From positions 1 through 42,430 of the forward strand of contig DASQFU010000116.1 in NCBI GenBank assembly GCA_035632955.1: a DNA stretch of 42,430 nt, given 5' to 3'. The number at the start of each line of letters is the position of its first letter. Position 1 is the stretch's first letter. Under the pieces are notes generated by a model. That model made no database searches. It saw only the letters and a program-made list of their open reading frames with translations, and was not told where the DNA came from. Origin of the DNA: DASQFU01 sp035632955 (GTDB taxonomy: Bacteria > Eisenbacteria > RBG-16-71-46). This document shows positions 32,649-41,113 of this stretch, piece after piece. The translations under genes were made by a program, and so were the position numbers.

Positions 32649-34469
32649 CTAGTCCACCAACCTCCACGTGAACGCGACGCGGAACTGACGTCCCGGCCCG
32701 AGCGCCTCTTCTCCGGTCAGGCGATCGAGCCAGACTTCCGGCCGCGCGCGGTCTTCGAGGTTCACGACCCGGAACGCGAGCCGCACATCGGCCAAACTCA
32801 GCACCGCGGCGGCGCCGTAGGTCACGTAGCTCGGCAGGCGGCGCGACGGCAGAGTCTGGCTCGCTCGCGATCCCACGCCGGCCGCCTCGACTCGCAACCT
32901 CACGCCGAGATCGCTCTGGAACATGCGAAACGCCCATTCGGCGTGACTACGGAATCCCTGGCCGGGATCCACGGCCGCCTGGCGTGACGTTCCGTCGCGG
33001 GCGAGCGCGTAACCTTCGAAGCCGAGCGTCCCGTGTCGCCCGCCCCAGCTGCCCTCACCCATCATCAACGCGAAGTCATAGTCGCCCGGGTCGGCGACGA
33101 ATCCCGAGCGCAACCAGAAGTCGGCCAGCGGATGGCGGCCGACCAGCGCACGATCCTGCGTGCGTCCGGCCAGGAAGCGCACGCCGGCATGGACGTTGGC
33201 GCCCCAGGTCCCGTCCACCTCGAGTCCGCCGAGCCAGGTGCTCTGCAGGAACGGCGACTGCCCGGCGGCAAGATCCGTCCACACCGGCGCCATCACGCGC
33301 TCGATGACGACGCGCCCCGCGAACGGCGCGCCCGTGAACTCGTAGCTCGCGGACGGCGCGAGCTCGCTACGATCCACGCCTTCGTGCCGGCCGAGCCCGA
33401 GCTCGAGCATGAGCGCGCCCTCTCCGATCGAACGGCGCCAGCGCCCCGCCGCCCACAGGGCGTCGGCGGTCCCCTCCGCGACCGAGACGCCGTTGGTCGC
33501 GCGTCGCACCTCGGCACGTGACCAGCGCGCATGCGCGGCCCACGGCTCGCCGCTGTCCCCGCGCCGCGCGAGCTCCACCGTTCCGCTCACGTCCTGAGCG
33601 TCGCGCCGCGAGCGGAGAATCGACGGTCCGAAGCTCTCGTGCGCGTCATGGGCGCGCGCGACGCTGACCGCGAGCCGGTAGCGCTCGGGCTCGAACCGGT
33701 ACGCGATCTCGCCGCCGTTCCCGGCGACCGCCGTCTCCTCTCCACCCCGGACCTTTCCGGCCATGCCGCGATGCGCGAACGTGCCCGAGATTCGATGCTC
33801 GTCGAACGTGCGCGCGGCGACGACGTCGTAGAGATGGCGACCTGCGCGTTCGAGGGCGCCGGTGGCGCCGAGATTGAAGCTCGCCGCTTCGACCCACACG
33901 AACCCGCGGTCGTCGTTGCCGCGCACCGACAGCGAGTTGTCGGTGTAGCCCTCGGAACCGCTCGAGAGGCTCACATCGGCGCGCGAGTGGCGCCGTCGAT
34001 CGGGGCTCTCAGGCGGGTCCGCCGTCACACCTCGCGCTGCGCTCAGCGCAGCCTCGAATCCGTTCCACCCCGCGTCCGCCGGGTTCCCGACCGCGAGGGT
34101 GTCGAACCACTGGAGTGGTGTCGCCACGCCCGGGATTCCCGGGTAAGGACGATCGGACAGCGCGCGGCCGTCGTCGAGACGCCAGACGCCGCGCACGTGA
34201 CCGGCCAGGTTGCGCGGAAACGTGGTGCCGAGGTCGGCCTCGGGCGTCCATCCGGGCCGGCCGGGCTCGCTCCACCACGCGACCGGGTCGGCCAGCGCCC
34301 AGCCGAGCAGCAGCTCCCGGCCGGCGCTCGGCGCCTGAGCGTGGCTCAGAGCCGGTGCGGCGGCGAGTAGCAGCGTCAGGACGCTGCGCGCGACGCGTAG
34401 CGCGCGAACACCGCGACCAGCGGCGTGCCGAGCGCGACGAACAACGCGACGTTGTAGCCGATGTGCCAT
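32649..34469 (-). CDS. Predicted outer-membrane beta-barrel protein
   Basis: This protein of up to 606 residues has a signal sequence (VLTLLLAAAPALSHA) preceded by a basic 29-residue stretch. The body has many short alternating amphipathic strands rich in Tyr, Trp and Arg separated by Gly/Asp turns, and ends FRVAFTWRLVD, fitting an outer-membrane barrel. A TonB-dependent plug is not evident, so a TonB box or plug call would be unsupported. The only ATG in frame is 34469, which overlaps the upstream membrane gene by 94 bases. A CTG overlapping that gene's TGA (34379) would be a tighter start but loses the basic region. The overlap with an ECF S component suggests vitamin uptake, by inference. 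Confidence 0.55.
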   Translation of the reverse strand: MAHRLQRRVVRRARHAAGRGVRALRVARSVLTLLLAAAPALSHAQAPSAGRELLLGWALADPVAWWSEPGRPGWTPEADLGTTFPRNLAGHVRGVWRLDDGRALSDRPYPGIPGVATPLQWFDTLAVGNPADAGWNGFEAALSAARGVTADPPESPDRRRHSRADVSLSSGSEGYTDNSLSVRGNDDRGFVWVEAASFNLGATGALERAGRHLYDVVAARTFDEHRISGTFAHRGMAGKVRGGEETAVAGNGGEIAYRFEPERYRLAVSVARAHDAHESFGPSILRSRRDAQDVSGTVELARRGDSGEPWAAHARWSRAEVRRATNGVSVAEGTADALWAAGRWRRSIGEGALMLELGLGRHEGVDRSELAPSASYEFTGAPFAGRVVIERVMAPVWTDLAAGQSPFLQSTWLGGLEVDGTWGANVHAGVRFLAGRTQDRALVGRHPLADFWLRSGFVADPGDYDFALMMGEGSWGGRHGTLGFEGYALARDGTSRQAAVDPGQGFRSHAEWAFRMFQSDLGVRLRVEAAGVGSRASQTLPSRRLPSYVTYGAAAVLSLADVRLAFRVVNLEDRARPEVWLDRLTGEEALGPGRQFRVAFTWRLVD

Positions 34470-35008
34470 AGCGAGAATGGGATCCCCATCAAGAGCGTCA
34501 CGCGCATCTGGCCGAAGATCACGCCGGTGGCGAGATTCGTCAGCAGATCGTAGGCAGCCGTCAACGGCACCGCGGCGACACCGAGCACCGCGGCGCGAAC
34601 CGCCGGCGAGCGCGACGGCACGCCGAGCCGAGCGAACAGCGCCCCGGCGAAACCGGCGAGCGAGATCCCCATCACTTGCGAGAGGGTGACCAGCGGGTGC
34701 GCCGGACCATACGGATTGAGCACCGAATAGATGATCATCGTCAGAGCGCCGACCAGCGCGCCGTCCCGCGCGCCGAGCAACACGCCGGAGCAGAACACCA
34801 CCAGCGTCAGGACCTCGAAGTTGGGGATGGTCTCGGCGTAGACGCCGGTGAGGCCCGCCGCGACCAGCAACGCGGCATACGAAAGGCGGCGTGTCGTCGT
34901 CTCGCGTCCGATCGCCGCGATCCTCCGTGGGGTGGCCCGGACCGAACCATTGCGGGGAGCCGAGTGCGGCGGAGCCGGGGACGCTTCATCGCCGCGCGCG
35001 CACAACAT
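34376..35008 (-). CDS. ECF-type transporter S component-like membrane protein
   Basis: This 210-residue integral membrane protein has about six hydrophobic segments. The stretch AETIPNFEVLTLVVFCSGVLLGARDGALVG with NPYGPAHPLVTLSQVMGISLAGFAGALFA fits S components of energy-coupling-factor vitamin transporters. By family knowledge it binds a vitamin in the membrane and needs an EcfT/EcfA module, absent here. The vitamin is unknown. The first 40 residues are basic and not conserved-looking, so the ATG at 35008 is uncertain, but no closer ATG or GTG is in frame before the first membrane segment. Confidence 0.65.
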   Translation of the reverse strand: MLCARGDEASPAPPHSAPRNGSVRATPRRIAAIGRETTTRRLSYAALLVAAGLTGVYAETIPNFEVLTLVVFCSGVLLGARDGALVGALTMIIYSVLNPYGPAHPLVTLSQVMGISLAGFAGALFARLGVPSRSPAVRAAVLGVAAVPLTAAYDLLTNLATGVIFGQMRVTLLMGIPFSLWHIGYNVALFVALGTPLVAVFARYASRAAS

Positions 35009-35052
35009 AGCCGCGCGCGGCGGAAACCGTCAACGCGCTGCGGAACGCGTCC

Positions 35053-35901
35053 TCAACCGCTGACGCCGGCGGCTTCCTTGAGCCGTTCGAGCAGCAGGAT
35101 CGGCACGCCCACGTCGCCGAGATCGAGGCTCCGGTGCTCACCGTGGAAATCCGACCCGCCGGTCTCGAGCAGACCGAGCCGGTCCGCGAGCGCCTGATAG
35201 CGCCGCGACGTTCCGGACGTGTGATGCGGATGCCACACCTCGACGCCGCGCAAGCCGGCGGTGGCGAGTCCCTCGACGATCGACTCGGCGAGCTGCGGCC
35301 CCGGGTGCGCGAGCACGCTGACGCCGTCCGCCGCATGGATCAACGCGATCGCCTCGGTCGGGCTAAACGCGGGCCGCGGCACGAACGCAGGACCATGCGC
35401 GCCGAGAAAACGGCGGAACGCGTCCTCCTGATGCTCGACCAGGCCGGCCTCGAGCAGCGCTTGGGCGACGTGCGGGCGCCCGACCACTCCCGGTCCTGCG
35501 AGCGCCAGCACTCGCTCGAGCGCGATGACGGCGCCGAGCGCCTCCAGCCGCCCAACGATCGCGACGATGCGGTCGCGGCGTTCCTGCTTGAACTCTTCCA
35601 AACGTTCGCGGAGACCCGGATGGTCGGGGTTCACGTAATAGCCGAGAATGTGGAGATCGAGTCCGTCCAGCGAGGACGAGAGCTCGACGCCCGGCACCAG
35701 ATCGATGCCGGCGACGATGGCGGCGGCGGCCGCGCGCTCGACGCCCTCGATCGAATCGTGATCGGTGAGCGCGAGACCCGCGAGCCCCTTGAGACGCGCG
35801 CGAGCCACCAGGTCCTCGGGTGAGAGCACGCCGTCGCTGAAGAAGCTATGAGTGTGGAGGTCGACGCGACGCCCCCCCGGTACGAGCGGGGGTCGTCGCA
35901 T
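35053..35901 (-). CDS. PHP-domain phosphoesterase (TrpH/RNase AM type)
   Basis: This 282-residue PHP metallo-phosphoesterase has the metal-binding motifs DLHTHSFFSDG (residues 14-24), LTDHDSIEG, PGVELSS, HILGYYV, a VLAHPG region and GSDFHGEH near the C-terminus. It resembles YciV/TrpH, a 5'-to-3' exonuclease or 3',5'-nucleotide bisphosphate phosphatase. The ATG overlaps the TPR gene stop by one base (TGATG). The 44 bases to the next gene contain nothing else. Confidence 0.85.
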   Translation of the reverse strand: MRRPPLVPGGRRVDLHTHSFFSDGVLSPEDLVARARLKGLAGLALTDHDSIEGVERAAAAAIVAGIDLVPGVELSSSLDGLDLHILGYYVNPDHPGLRERLEEFKQERRDRIVAIVGRLEALGAVIALERVLALAGPGVVGRPHVAQALLEAGLVEHQEDAFRRFLGAHGPAFVPRPAFSPTEAIALIHAADGVSVLAHPGPQLAESIVEGLATAGLRGVEVWHPHHTSGTSRRYQALADRLGLLETGGSDFHGEHRSLDLGDVGVPILLLERLKEAAGVSG

Positions 35902-37874
35902 CAGGCGGGCTCCAGAGTCTTGCGCAGGACGCGGATCTTGAGGGCGACGTCGAGAAAGTTGGCTTGCGTCGCGAACACGCGCTCGAACTCCGCCAGCGCT
36001 TCGCGCGAGTGGCCGGACGCTTCGAGCGCCAGACCGAGCTGATAGCGCATGTTGATCGCGAGCTCGGGCGCCAGATCCTCGGCTTGCAGCGCCGCCCCGA
36101 ACTCGCTCGCCGCTTCCTCGAACTGCCCCTGGTCGAGCAGGCAGCGCCCCACCATCTCGGCGCAGCGGTACTGGAACGCCGGATCACGTCCGGCGAGACG
36201 GAACGATTCCACGGATTGCTCGATCAGGCCCATCTCCCGGTAGGTCATCGCCAGATCGTAATGGCCCTGGGCGTCGCCGGAAAGCTGAGCTTCGATGCCG
36301 CGCTGAAACTCCGAGAGCAGGGCGCCCAGGTCGAAGGTGACCGCCTCGCTCCGTCCGACCGCCACTTCGACCCGTCCCTGCTCGCCGTTGAGCGAATCGG
36401 AACCGGCGATGACCGGCGCGGAGACCGGCTCCGGGGCGAGCTCGGGCCCGGGCGCCACGGCGACACTCGAGGCCGCGGCCTCGTCGGCGCGGATCTCGCT
36501 CAACCGCGTCAGACGCCGCTGGGCCACCGGGTTGTTCCCGTCCAGTTGGTTCGCTTTGACGAACCATTCCTCGGCGCTATCGAAGTCTCCTTCCGAGAGC
36601 ATTCGATCGCCGATCTCGCAGGCGACCTCGGCCGCTTCGCGACGATCGGCCCGCCGCACGCAGTTCATGAACCACAGGTTCATCGTCTCGAGCGACGTCT
36701 GAGGCGTGCGGCACAGGCTGCGATAGATCGAGGCGGCGTGATCGTGCTGCCCAAGCTCTTCATAGGATCGCGCGGCCCCGATCAACTTGTCTGCGGCCGC
36801 CTCGCGGTGTCCGAGCCGGAAGTGCTCCTGCGCTTCGGCCAGCATGTGCTCGACGTCGGCCAGCGTCGGCGCGGCGATCGCCATCGGCGTTTCCGTCGCC
36901 ATCAATGGTGGCGCGTCGAAGCTCAGGCCCGGGGTCTCCGGCCGTCTCTCGGACAGGGGATCGGGATGCGGGTCGGCTGCTTCGGGCGCGGGCGCTTCGA
37001 ACATCGGCGGGCGGCTCTCGACCCCATCCGCCATGCCCCGGGGGCTCGGCGGATCGGGCTGATCGAGCGGATGACTCCCGTGCATCGCGGCTTCCGGAAG
37101 CCGCGGCGGCCCGGCATGCTCGGAAGTCTCCCCGAGGGTCTCGGCCCACGTGCGATGCGCGGGTGCGGGGGGCGGCGACTCTTCGAGCCCGGTGCGCTCG
37201 CGGAACTCGACGGCGTTCGCGACATCGTGCCCGGGCTCCGAAGCGGTCGCAGGCGGAGGCAGCTCGGTCTCGGCGGAGACTCCCGGCAGCATCTGCTCGG
37301 CGCGTGCCTGGCAACGTTCGGCGTCTTCGACCAGCCCCTGAAGGCGGTAATGACGGGCGGCCGACGCCAGGGTTCGCGCGCAAGTTTCCTGGTGATCGGC
37401 GAGCAGATGCGTCTCGGCCAGCCGCTCGAGCACCTTCACGTTCTCCGGACAGGCTTCGAACGCCTTGCCGAGTGCGTCGATCGCCTGCGAGAGCTTGTCC
37501 TCGCGGATCAGGTGCTCGGCGAGCTGCTGGTAATAGAGCGTCGCTTCGGTGCCGAGCCCATCGAGCGCGTGCAGGAGCGCCAGGCGCTCGAGCACGAGCG
37601 TCGGCGCGAGCGAGAGGCGCATCATCTTCTTGCAGACGGCGATCCCGTTCTTGTACAGCCCTGTCTGCTCGTAGGTCTTCGCGGCGGTCAGGTAGCGGTT
37701 CGTCGCTCCCTGGTTGTCGCCCTTCTTGAACATGAGATCGGCGAGCAGAACATAGTTGTACGGGTCGCTCTCGTCGGCAGCGACGAGCTTCTCGTACTCG
37801 TTCAGCGCACCATCCAGATCACCGTTCTGGATGCAACGCTGCGCCCGGCGCTTGATCTCGATCGCTTTTTCCAA
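35901..37874 (-). CDS. Large TPR-repeat protein
   Basis: This 657-residue soluble protein has two blocks of tetratricopeptide repeats. The N-terminal block (about 1-200) has ALNEYEKLVAADESDPYNYVLLADL and following helix pairs. The middle (about 200-340) is Pro/Glu-rich and disordered. The C-terminal block (about 340-657) includes GHYDLAMTYREMGLIEQSVESF, a motif of TPR scaffolds common in myxobacteria-like genomes. No enzymatic motif is seen. The best start is TTG at 37874, with GGAG about 10 bases upstream; no nearby ATG is in frame. It is a probable scaffold with unknown partners. Confidence 0.75.
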   Translation of the reverse strand: MEKAIEIKRRAQRCIQNGDLDGALNEYEKLVAADESDPYNYVLLADLMFKKGDNQGATNRYLTAAKTYEQTGLYKNGIAVCKKMMRLSLAPTLVLERLALLHALDGLGTEATLYYQQLAEHLIREDKLSQAIDALGKAFEACPENVKVLERLAETHLLADHQETCARTLASAARHYRLQGLVEDAERCQARAEQMLPGVSAETELPPPATASEPGHDVANAVEFRERTGLEESPPPAPAHRTWAETLGETSEHAGPPRLPEAAMHGSHPLDQPDPPSPRGMADGVESRPPMFEAPAPEAADPHPDPLSERRPETPGLSFDAPPLMATETPMAIAAPTLADVEHMLAEAQEHFRLGHREAAADKLIGAARSYEELGQHDHAASIYRSLCRTPQTSLETMNLWFMNCVRRADRREAAEVACEIGDRMLSEGDFDSAEEWFVKANQLDGNNPVAQRRLTRLSEIRADEAAASSVAVAPGPELAPEPVSAPVIAGSDSLNGEQGRVEVAVGRSEAVTFDLGALLSEFQRGIEAQLSGDAQGHYDLAMTYREMGLIEQSVESFRLAGRDPAFQYRCAEMVGRCLLDQGQFEEAASEFGAALQAEDLAPELAINMRYQLGLALEASGHSREALAEFERVFATQANFLDVALKIRVLRKTLEPA

Positions 37875-37949
37875 CGGGGCTGTTCTCCACGGGCTTTTCG
37901 CAGAGCCCGCCTGAGGATGCTCATCGCGGTTCGAGCACCCCGGCTCGCC

Positions 37950-39488
37950 TTATCCCTGGGCAGCTCGGAGAACGGCGCTGACCGCATTCCGACAGTCGTC
38001 GGCGGATGTGCCGAAAGCCGTCGAAAGGCGACGCAACTCCATCTCCACTCCCTGCTTATCGGCGGATGGAGGAACCGACTTCAGGTTGATTTCGACATTG
38101 AGCAACGCCCCCTCGCCCGCCGCGCGCGCCAGCAATCCCGCCACGCCAGCGTCGGTTACTGCGTTGACGTTGCCCCACTTGGCGGCTTGACCCGCGAGCC
38201 CGACGATCTCCAGGCAGGCGGCTGCGGTGCGCAGCGGAACGCGCGCAGCCTCGAGGTTGGCGGCGGCCAGCGCCGCATCGCGCAACGCCCCCCCGGCGGT
38301 GCTTTGGGGCATCCGGCCCGCGCTCAGCACGGCCTCGAACGCTTCGCCGTCGAGTCGCCCGAGCGTCAGTAGCTCGGACCGCAACACTTCGGCGCGCCGC
38401 TTGAGCTCGCGGAAGCCGTCCTCGTGCTCAGCGTACTTCTTCCGGCCGATCGAGAGATTCGCCACCATCGTGGGCAGACACGCCGCGATCGCTCCGACCA
38501 CGGCGGCAACGGTGCCTCCTCCCGGAGTCGGCGTTGGCGCCGCGATCTCGTCCATCAGCGCGCCGAGCGTCACGGCGCCCGAGAACGGCGGGTGCTTGAG
38601 TCTCAGCTCCAACACCTGGTCGCGCTGGAAGCGCTCGAGCTGAAGCGCATGCTCGGCCGCGTCCAGCATCGCGGCTTCCGGGATCAGGCCAACCACTTCG
38701 CATCCCGAGATCGCGGCGCCATGGCGTGCGGCTTCCTCGCGGATCAAGGTGAGCACGCGATGGATCGGCGTCGCCTCCGTGTTGACCAGGTTCATGCTGA
38801 CCTGCGCGCGCCGCCCGCCTTCGATCGAGAAGCCGAGCGCGCGCACGTGCTTGAGCCCTCCGCTCTGCTCGCGAATCGCCTTCGCCACGGCCTTCGCCAC
38901 CGCCACGTCGCCGGTGTTGAGATTGGCGTTGAACGCGACCAGGAACCGGCGCGCTCCGACCGCGATCGCGCCGGCGGTCGTGTGGATGCGCTCCGGCCCG
39001 AAGTCGGGAACGCGGCTTCGATCCTTGCCGATCGCGTCGCGCAGCCCCTCGAACTCGCCGCGCCGCACGTCGGCGAGGCTGACCCGCTCCGGACGCGAGG
39101 CGGCGGCTTCATAGAGGAATACGGGGATGTTGAGCTCCTCACCGATCCGCCGCCCAGTCTTGCGGGCCAGCTCGGCGCAGTCGTCGAGCGTGAGTCCGTC
39201 CACCGGCACGAACGGCAGCACGTCGGTGGCGCCCATGCGCGGATGCTGGCCGCGATGATGATTGAGGTCGATCAGGGACGCGGCGCGCTCGACCACGCGG
39301 AACGCGGCCTCCATGACCGGCTCCGGCTCGCCCGCGAACGTCAGCACCGAGCGGTTGTGATCGGGGTCCATCTCGCTGTCGAGCAGCGTGACGCCCGGCA
39401 CGCCGGCGACGACGCCGATCAGCTCCTCGACGACTTCACGGCGGCGGCCTTCGGAGAAGTTGGGAACACATTCGACGAGTCGCGTCAT
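37950..39488 (-). CDS. ftcD: Fused glutamate formimidoyltransferase / formimidoyl-THF cyclodeaminase
   Basis: This 512-residue bifunctional enzyme ends histidine degradation by moving the formimino group from formiminoglutamate to tetrahydrofolate and then releasing ammonia. The formiminotransferase part (about 1-300) has ECVPNFSEGRR, the HHRGQHPRMGATDVLPFVPV block, and NANLNTGDVAVAKAVAKAIR. The cyclodeaminase part (about 310-512) has TPTPGGGTVAAVVGAIAACL and GNVNAVTDAGVAGLLA. The fusion matches the animal-type and some bacterial enzymes. The ATG at 39488 has GAGG 7 bases upstream. It lies downstream of hutI in the same direction. Confidence 0.93.
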   Translation of the reverse strand: MTRLVECVPNFSEGRRREVVEELIGVVAGVPGVTLLDSEMDPDHNRSVLTFAGEPEPVMEAAFRVVERAASLIDLNHHRGQHPRMGATDVLPFVPVDGLTLDDCAELARKTGRRIGEELNIPVFLYEAAASRPERVSLADVRRGEFEGLRDAIGKDRSRVPDFGPERIHTTAGAIAVGARRFLVAFNANLNTGDVAVAKAVAKAIREQSGGLKHVRALGFSIEGGRRAQVSMNLVNTEATPIHRVLTLIREEAARHGAAISGCEVVGLIPEAAMLDAAEHALQLERFQRDQVLELRLKHPPFSGAVTLGALMDEIAAPTPTPGGGTVAAVVGAIAACLPTMVANLSIGRKKYAEHEDGFRELKRRAEVLRSELLTLGRLDGEAFEAVLSAGRMPQSTAGGALRDAALAAANLEAARVPLRTAAACLEIVGLAGQAAKWGNVNAVTDAGVAGLLARAAGEGALLNVEINLKSVPPSADKQGVEMELRRLSTAFGTSADDCRNAVSAVLRAAQG

Positions 39489-39507
39489 GAAAGGCCTCTA
39501 AAGCTAC

Positions 39508-39523
39508 CGTTTCTCTTGAAACG
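39508..39523 (-). promoter_or_regulatory. Small dyad just upstream of ftcD
   Basis: The sequence CGTTTC-TCTT-GAAACG forms a perfect 6-base dyad, 20 bases before the ftcD start codon. It could be an operator for a regulator or a short RNA hairpin. There is no downstream T-tract to support a terminator. Confidence 0.35.
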
Positions 39524-39574
39524 CACGAGAAGTAATTGCCGTGACTAGGTTGCTTCGTCCGATCTCTCTTCGCG

Positions 39575-39805
39575 CTAGGATGAGCCCAGAATCTCCATCG
39601 TTGCCATCCAGGTAGCGTTGAAGGAAACAGTTCCCTCGAATGCCGGCAAGAAATAGGCATCCCCCCGCAGGCGATGGAGAACACCTTGCCTATTCCTAGC
39701 AATCACTCGCCGCTCTCTCCTTCTGTTTGGGCCTTGAGAGCACAGTTGAGTACCGCAGCAAACCATCTTCGAGCTTCTGGATGACCTCGGCATCTCGGCC
39801 TTCAT
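39575..39805 (-). other. Doubtful 76-residue ORF in the hutI-ftcD gap
   Basis: An ATG at 39805 overlaps the hutI stop codon (ATGA), the junction style used by most genes here, and the frame runs 76 codons to TAG. The first half is Arg/Ser-rich with AGG and AGA codons atypical of the window; the second half (RGDAYFLPAFEGTVSFNATW) looks more protein-like. A second frame here gives EVIQKLEDGLLRYSTVLSRP before a stop. This could be a frameshifted remnant of a lost gene or chance. No family is recognised. The stretch 39489-39801 is visibly lower in GC than its flanks. Confidence 0.25.
39652..39694. repeat. 8-base inverted repeat in the hutI-ftcD gap
   Basis: AATAGGCA (39652-39659) and TGCCTATT (39687-39694) are perfect inverted copies 27 bases apart, with a smaller CATC/GATG pairing possible inside. 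It may be an RNA structure or a mobile-element end. No transposase or direct repeat is visible beside it. Confidence 0.4.
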
Positions 39806-41097
39806 GGCCACACCCGCCGCTCGACCGTCGGTAGCGCCAGATCGGCGCCGCGCATGAACACGCAATCGGGGCGCACCGCCGGCATCCAGTACGGCAGCTC
39901 CTCCAACGTCTCGCATTCCCACACCACGGCGTCTCCCCATGCGCCGGGCGTCAGATGCCCGACCTGCGCTTCGAGCCCCAGCGCCTTGGCCGCGTTCCAT
40001 GTCACCGCCATCAGCGTCTCGTCGGCGTTGAATCCGCACAGCCGCGCAGCCAGCGCCGCGCATTCGAGCAGCGACTGTGCTGGCGACGTGCCGGGGTTGA
40101 AGTCGGTGGCGATCGCGACGCGGGCGCCGCTCGCACGCAGGCGTTGCGCGTGCGGCAGCGTTTGTCCGAGCGTCAGCGCCGCCATCGGCAGCAGCACACC
40201 GACCGTGCCGGCCGCCGCCAGCGCGCGCCAGTCCTCGTCGCTGGCGCATTCCAAATGATCGGCCGAGAGCGCCCCGAGCTCCGCCGCCAGCGCCGCTCCC
40301 CCGCCGTGCTCCAATTGCTCGGCGTGGAGCTTGACGGCGAAGCCGAGCGCCTTCGCGCGCACGAGCAGGGTCCGGCACTCCTCGACCGTGAACGCGACCG
40401 ACTCGCAGAAAGCATCGACCGCGTTCGCGAGCTCGCGACGCCGGATCTCCGGCAGCACGGTCGCGCACATCTCTTCGAGATACTCCTCACGCCGCGATCG
40501 GTACGCTTCCGGCAGCGCATGCAGCAGCAGCGCCGTGCGGCTCACGCGCACCGGCACGCGTTGCACCGCCCCGCGCATCAGCTCGAGCAACCGCAGCTCC
40601 GCTTGGGGCGTCAAGCCGTAGCCGCTCTTGACCTCGACGGTGGTGCAGCCGTTCGCGCGCCAGCGCTCGAGGCGACCCGCCAGGCCCTTCTCGAGCACGT
40701 CTTCGCGCGCGGCCATGGTGGCGTCGACGGTCGAGCGAATCCCGCCGCCCTCGGCGGCGATCGCGGCGTAGCTCTGGCCGGCGAGACGCCGTTGCAGCTC
40801 GCCCGCGCGATGGCCGGCGAAGATCATGTGCGTGTGACAGTCGACGAGGCCGGGCGTGACGAGCCGGCCGTTCGCGTTGATCGGCCGCGCTTCGCCATGC
40901 CTGCGCAGCAGCTCGGCGCCGGGACCGATCTCCAGCACGCGGCCGTCGCGGAACACGACCGCGCCCTTCGGGAAGCGGATGATCCGTTGACCCTCGGCAT
41001 CGGGCGTCACGACCTCGCCCGTGTTGTGCACCACCAGATACGACGCACGACCGGCGACGACCTTGCCGTGCGGGTCGCTGGTCGGCGACACGGTCAT
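39802..41097 (-). CDS. hutI: Imidazolonepropionase
   Basis: This 431-residue amidohydrolase hydrolyses imidazolone-5-propionate to formiminoglutamate, the third histidine-degradation step. It has the metal-binding LVDCHTHMIFAGHR, the substrate residues EVKSGYGL, the KLHAEQLEHGGGA block, LSADHLE, and ATDFNPGTSP with the catalytic Asp, all in the family order. The length is close to the usual 400-410 with a slightly long N-terminus. The ATG at 41097 lies 16 bases after the hutU stop codon. Confidence 0.95.
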   Translation of the reverse strand: MTVSPTSDPHGKVVAGRASYLVVHNTGEVVTPDAEGQRIIRFPKGAVVFRDGRVLEIGPGAELLRRHGEARPINANGRLVTPGLVDCHTHMIFAGHRAGELQRRLAGQSYAAIAAEGGGIRSTVDATMAAREDVLEKGLAGRLERWRANGCTTVEVKSGYGLTPQAELRLLELMRGAVQRVPVRVSRTALLLHALPEAYRSRREEYLEEMCATVLPEIRRRELANAVDAFCESVAFTVEECRTLLVRAKALGFAVKLHAEQLEHGGGAALAAELGALSADHLECASDEDWRALAAAGTVGVLLPMAALTLGQTLPHAQRLRASGARVAIATDFNPGTSPAQSLLECAALAARLCGFNADETLMAVTWNAAKALGLEAQVGHLTPGAWGDAVVWECETLEELPYWMPAVRPDCVFMRGADLALPTVERRVWP

Positions 41098-41113
41098 CCG
41101 CGGCGCTCCCGGA

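Noticed and set aside
35964..38372. Longest plus-strand open frame (802 codons)
   Set aside because: It spans both the TPR gene and part of ftcD in antisense, which no real gene would do here.
39489..39801. Insertion sequence in the hutI-ftcD gap
   Set aside because: Inverted repeats are present but no transposase motif or target-site duplication is visible.
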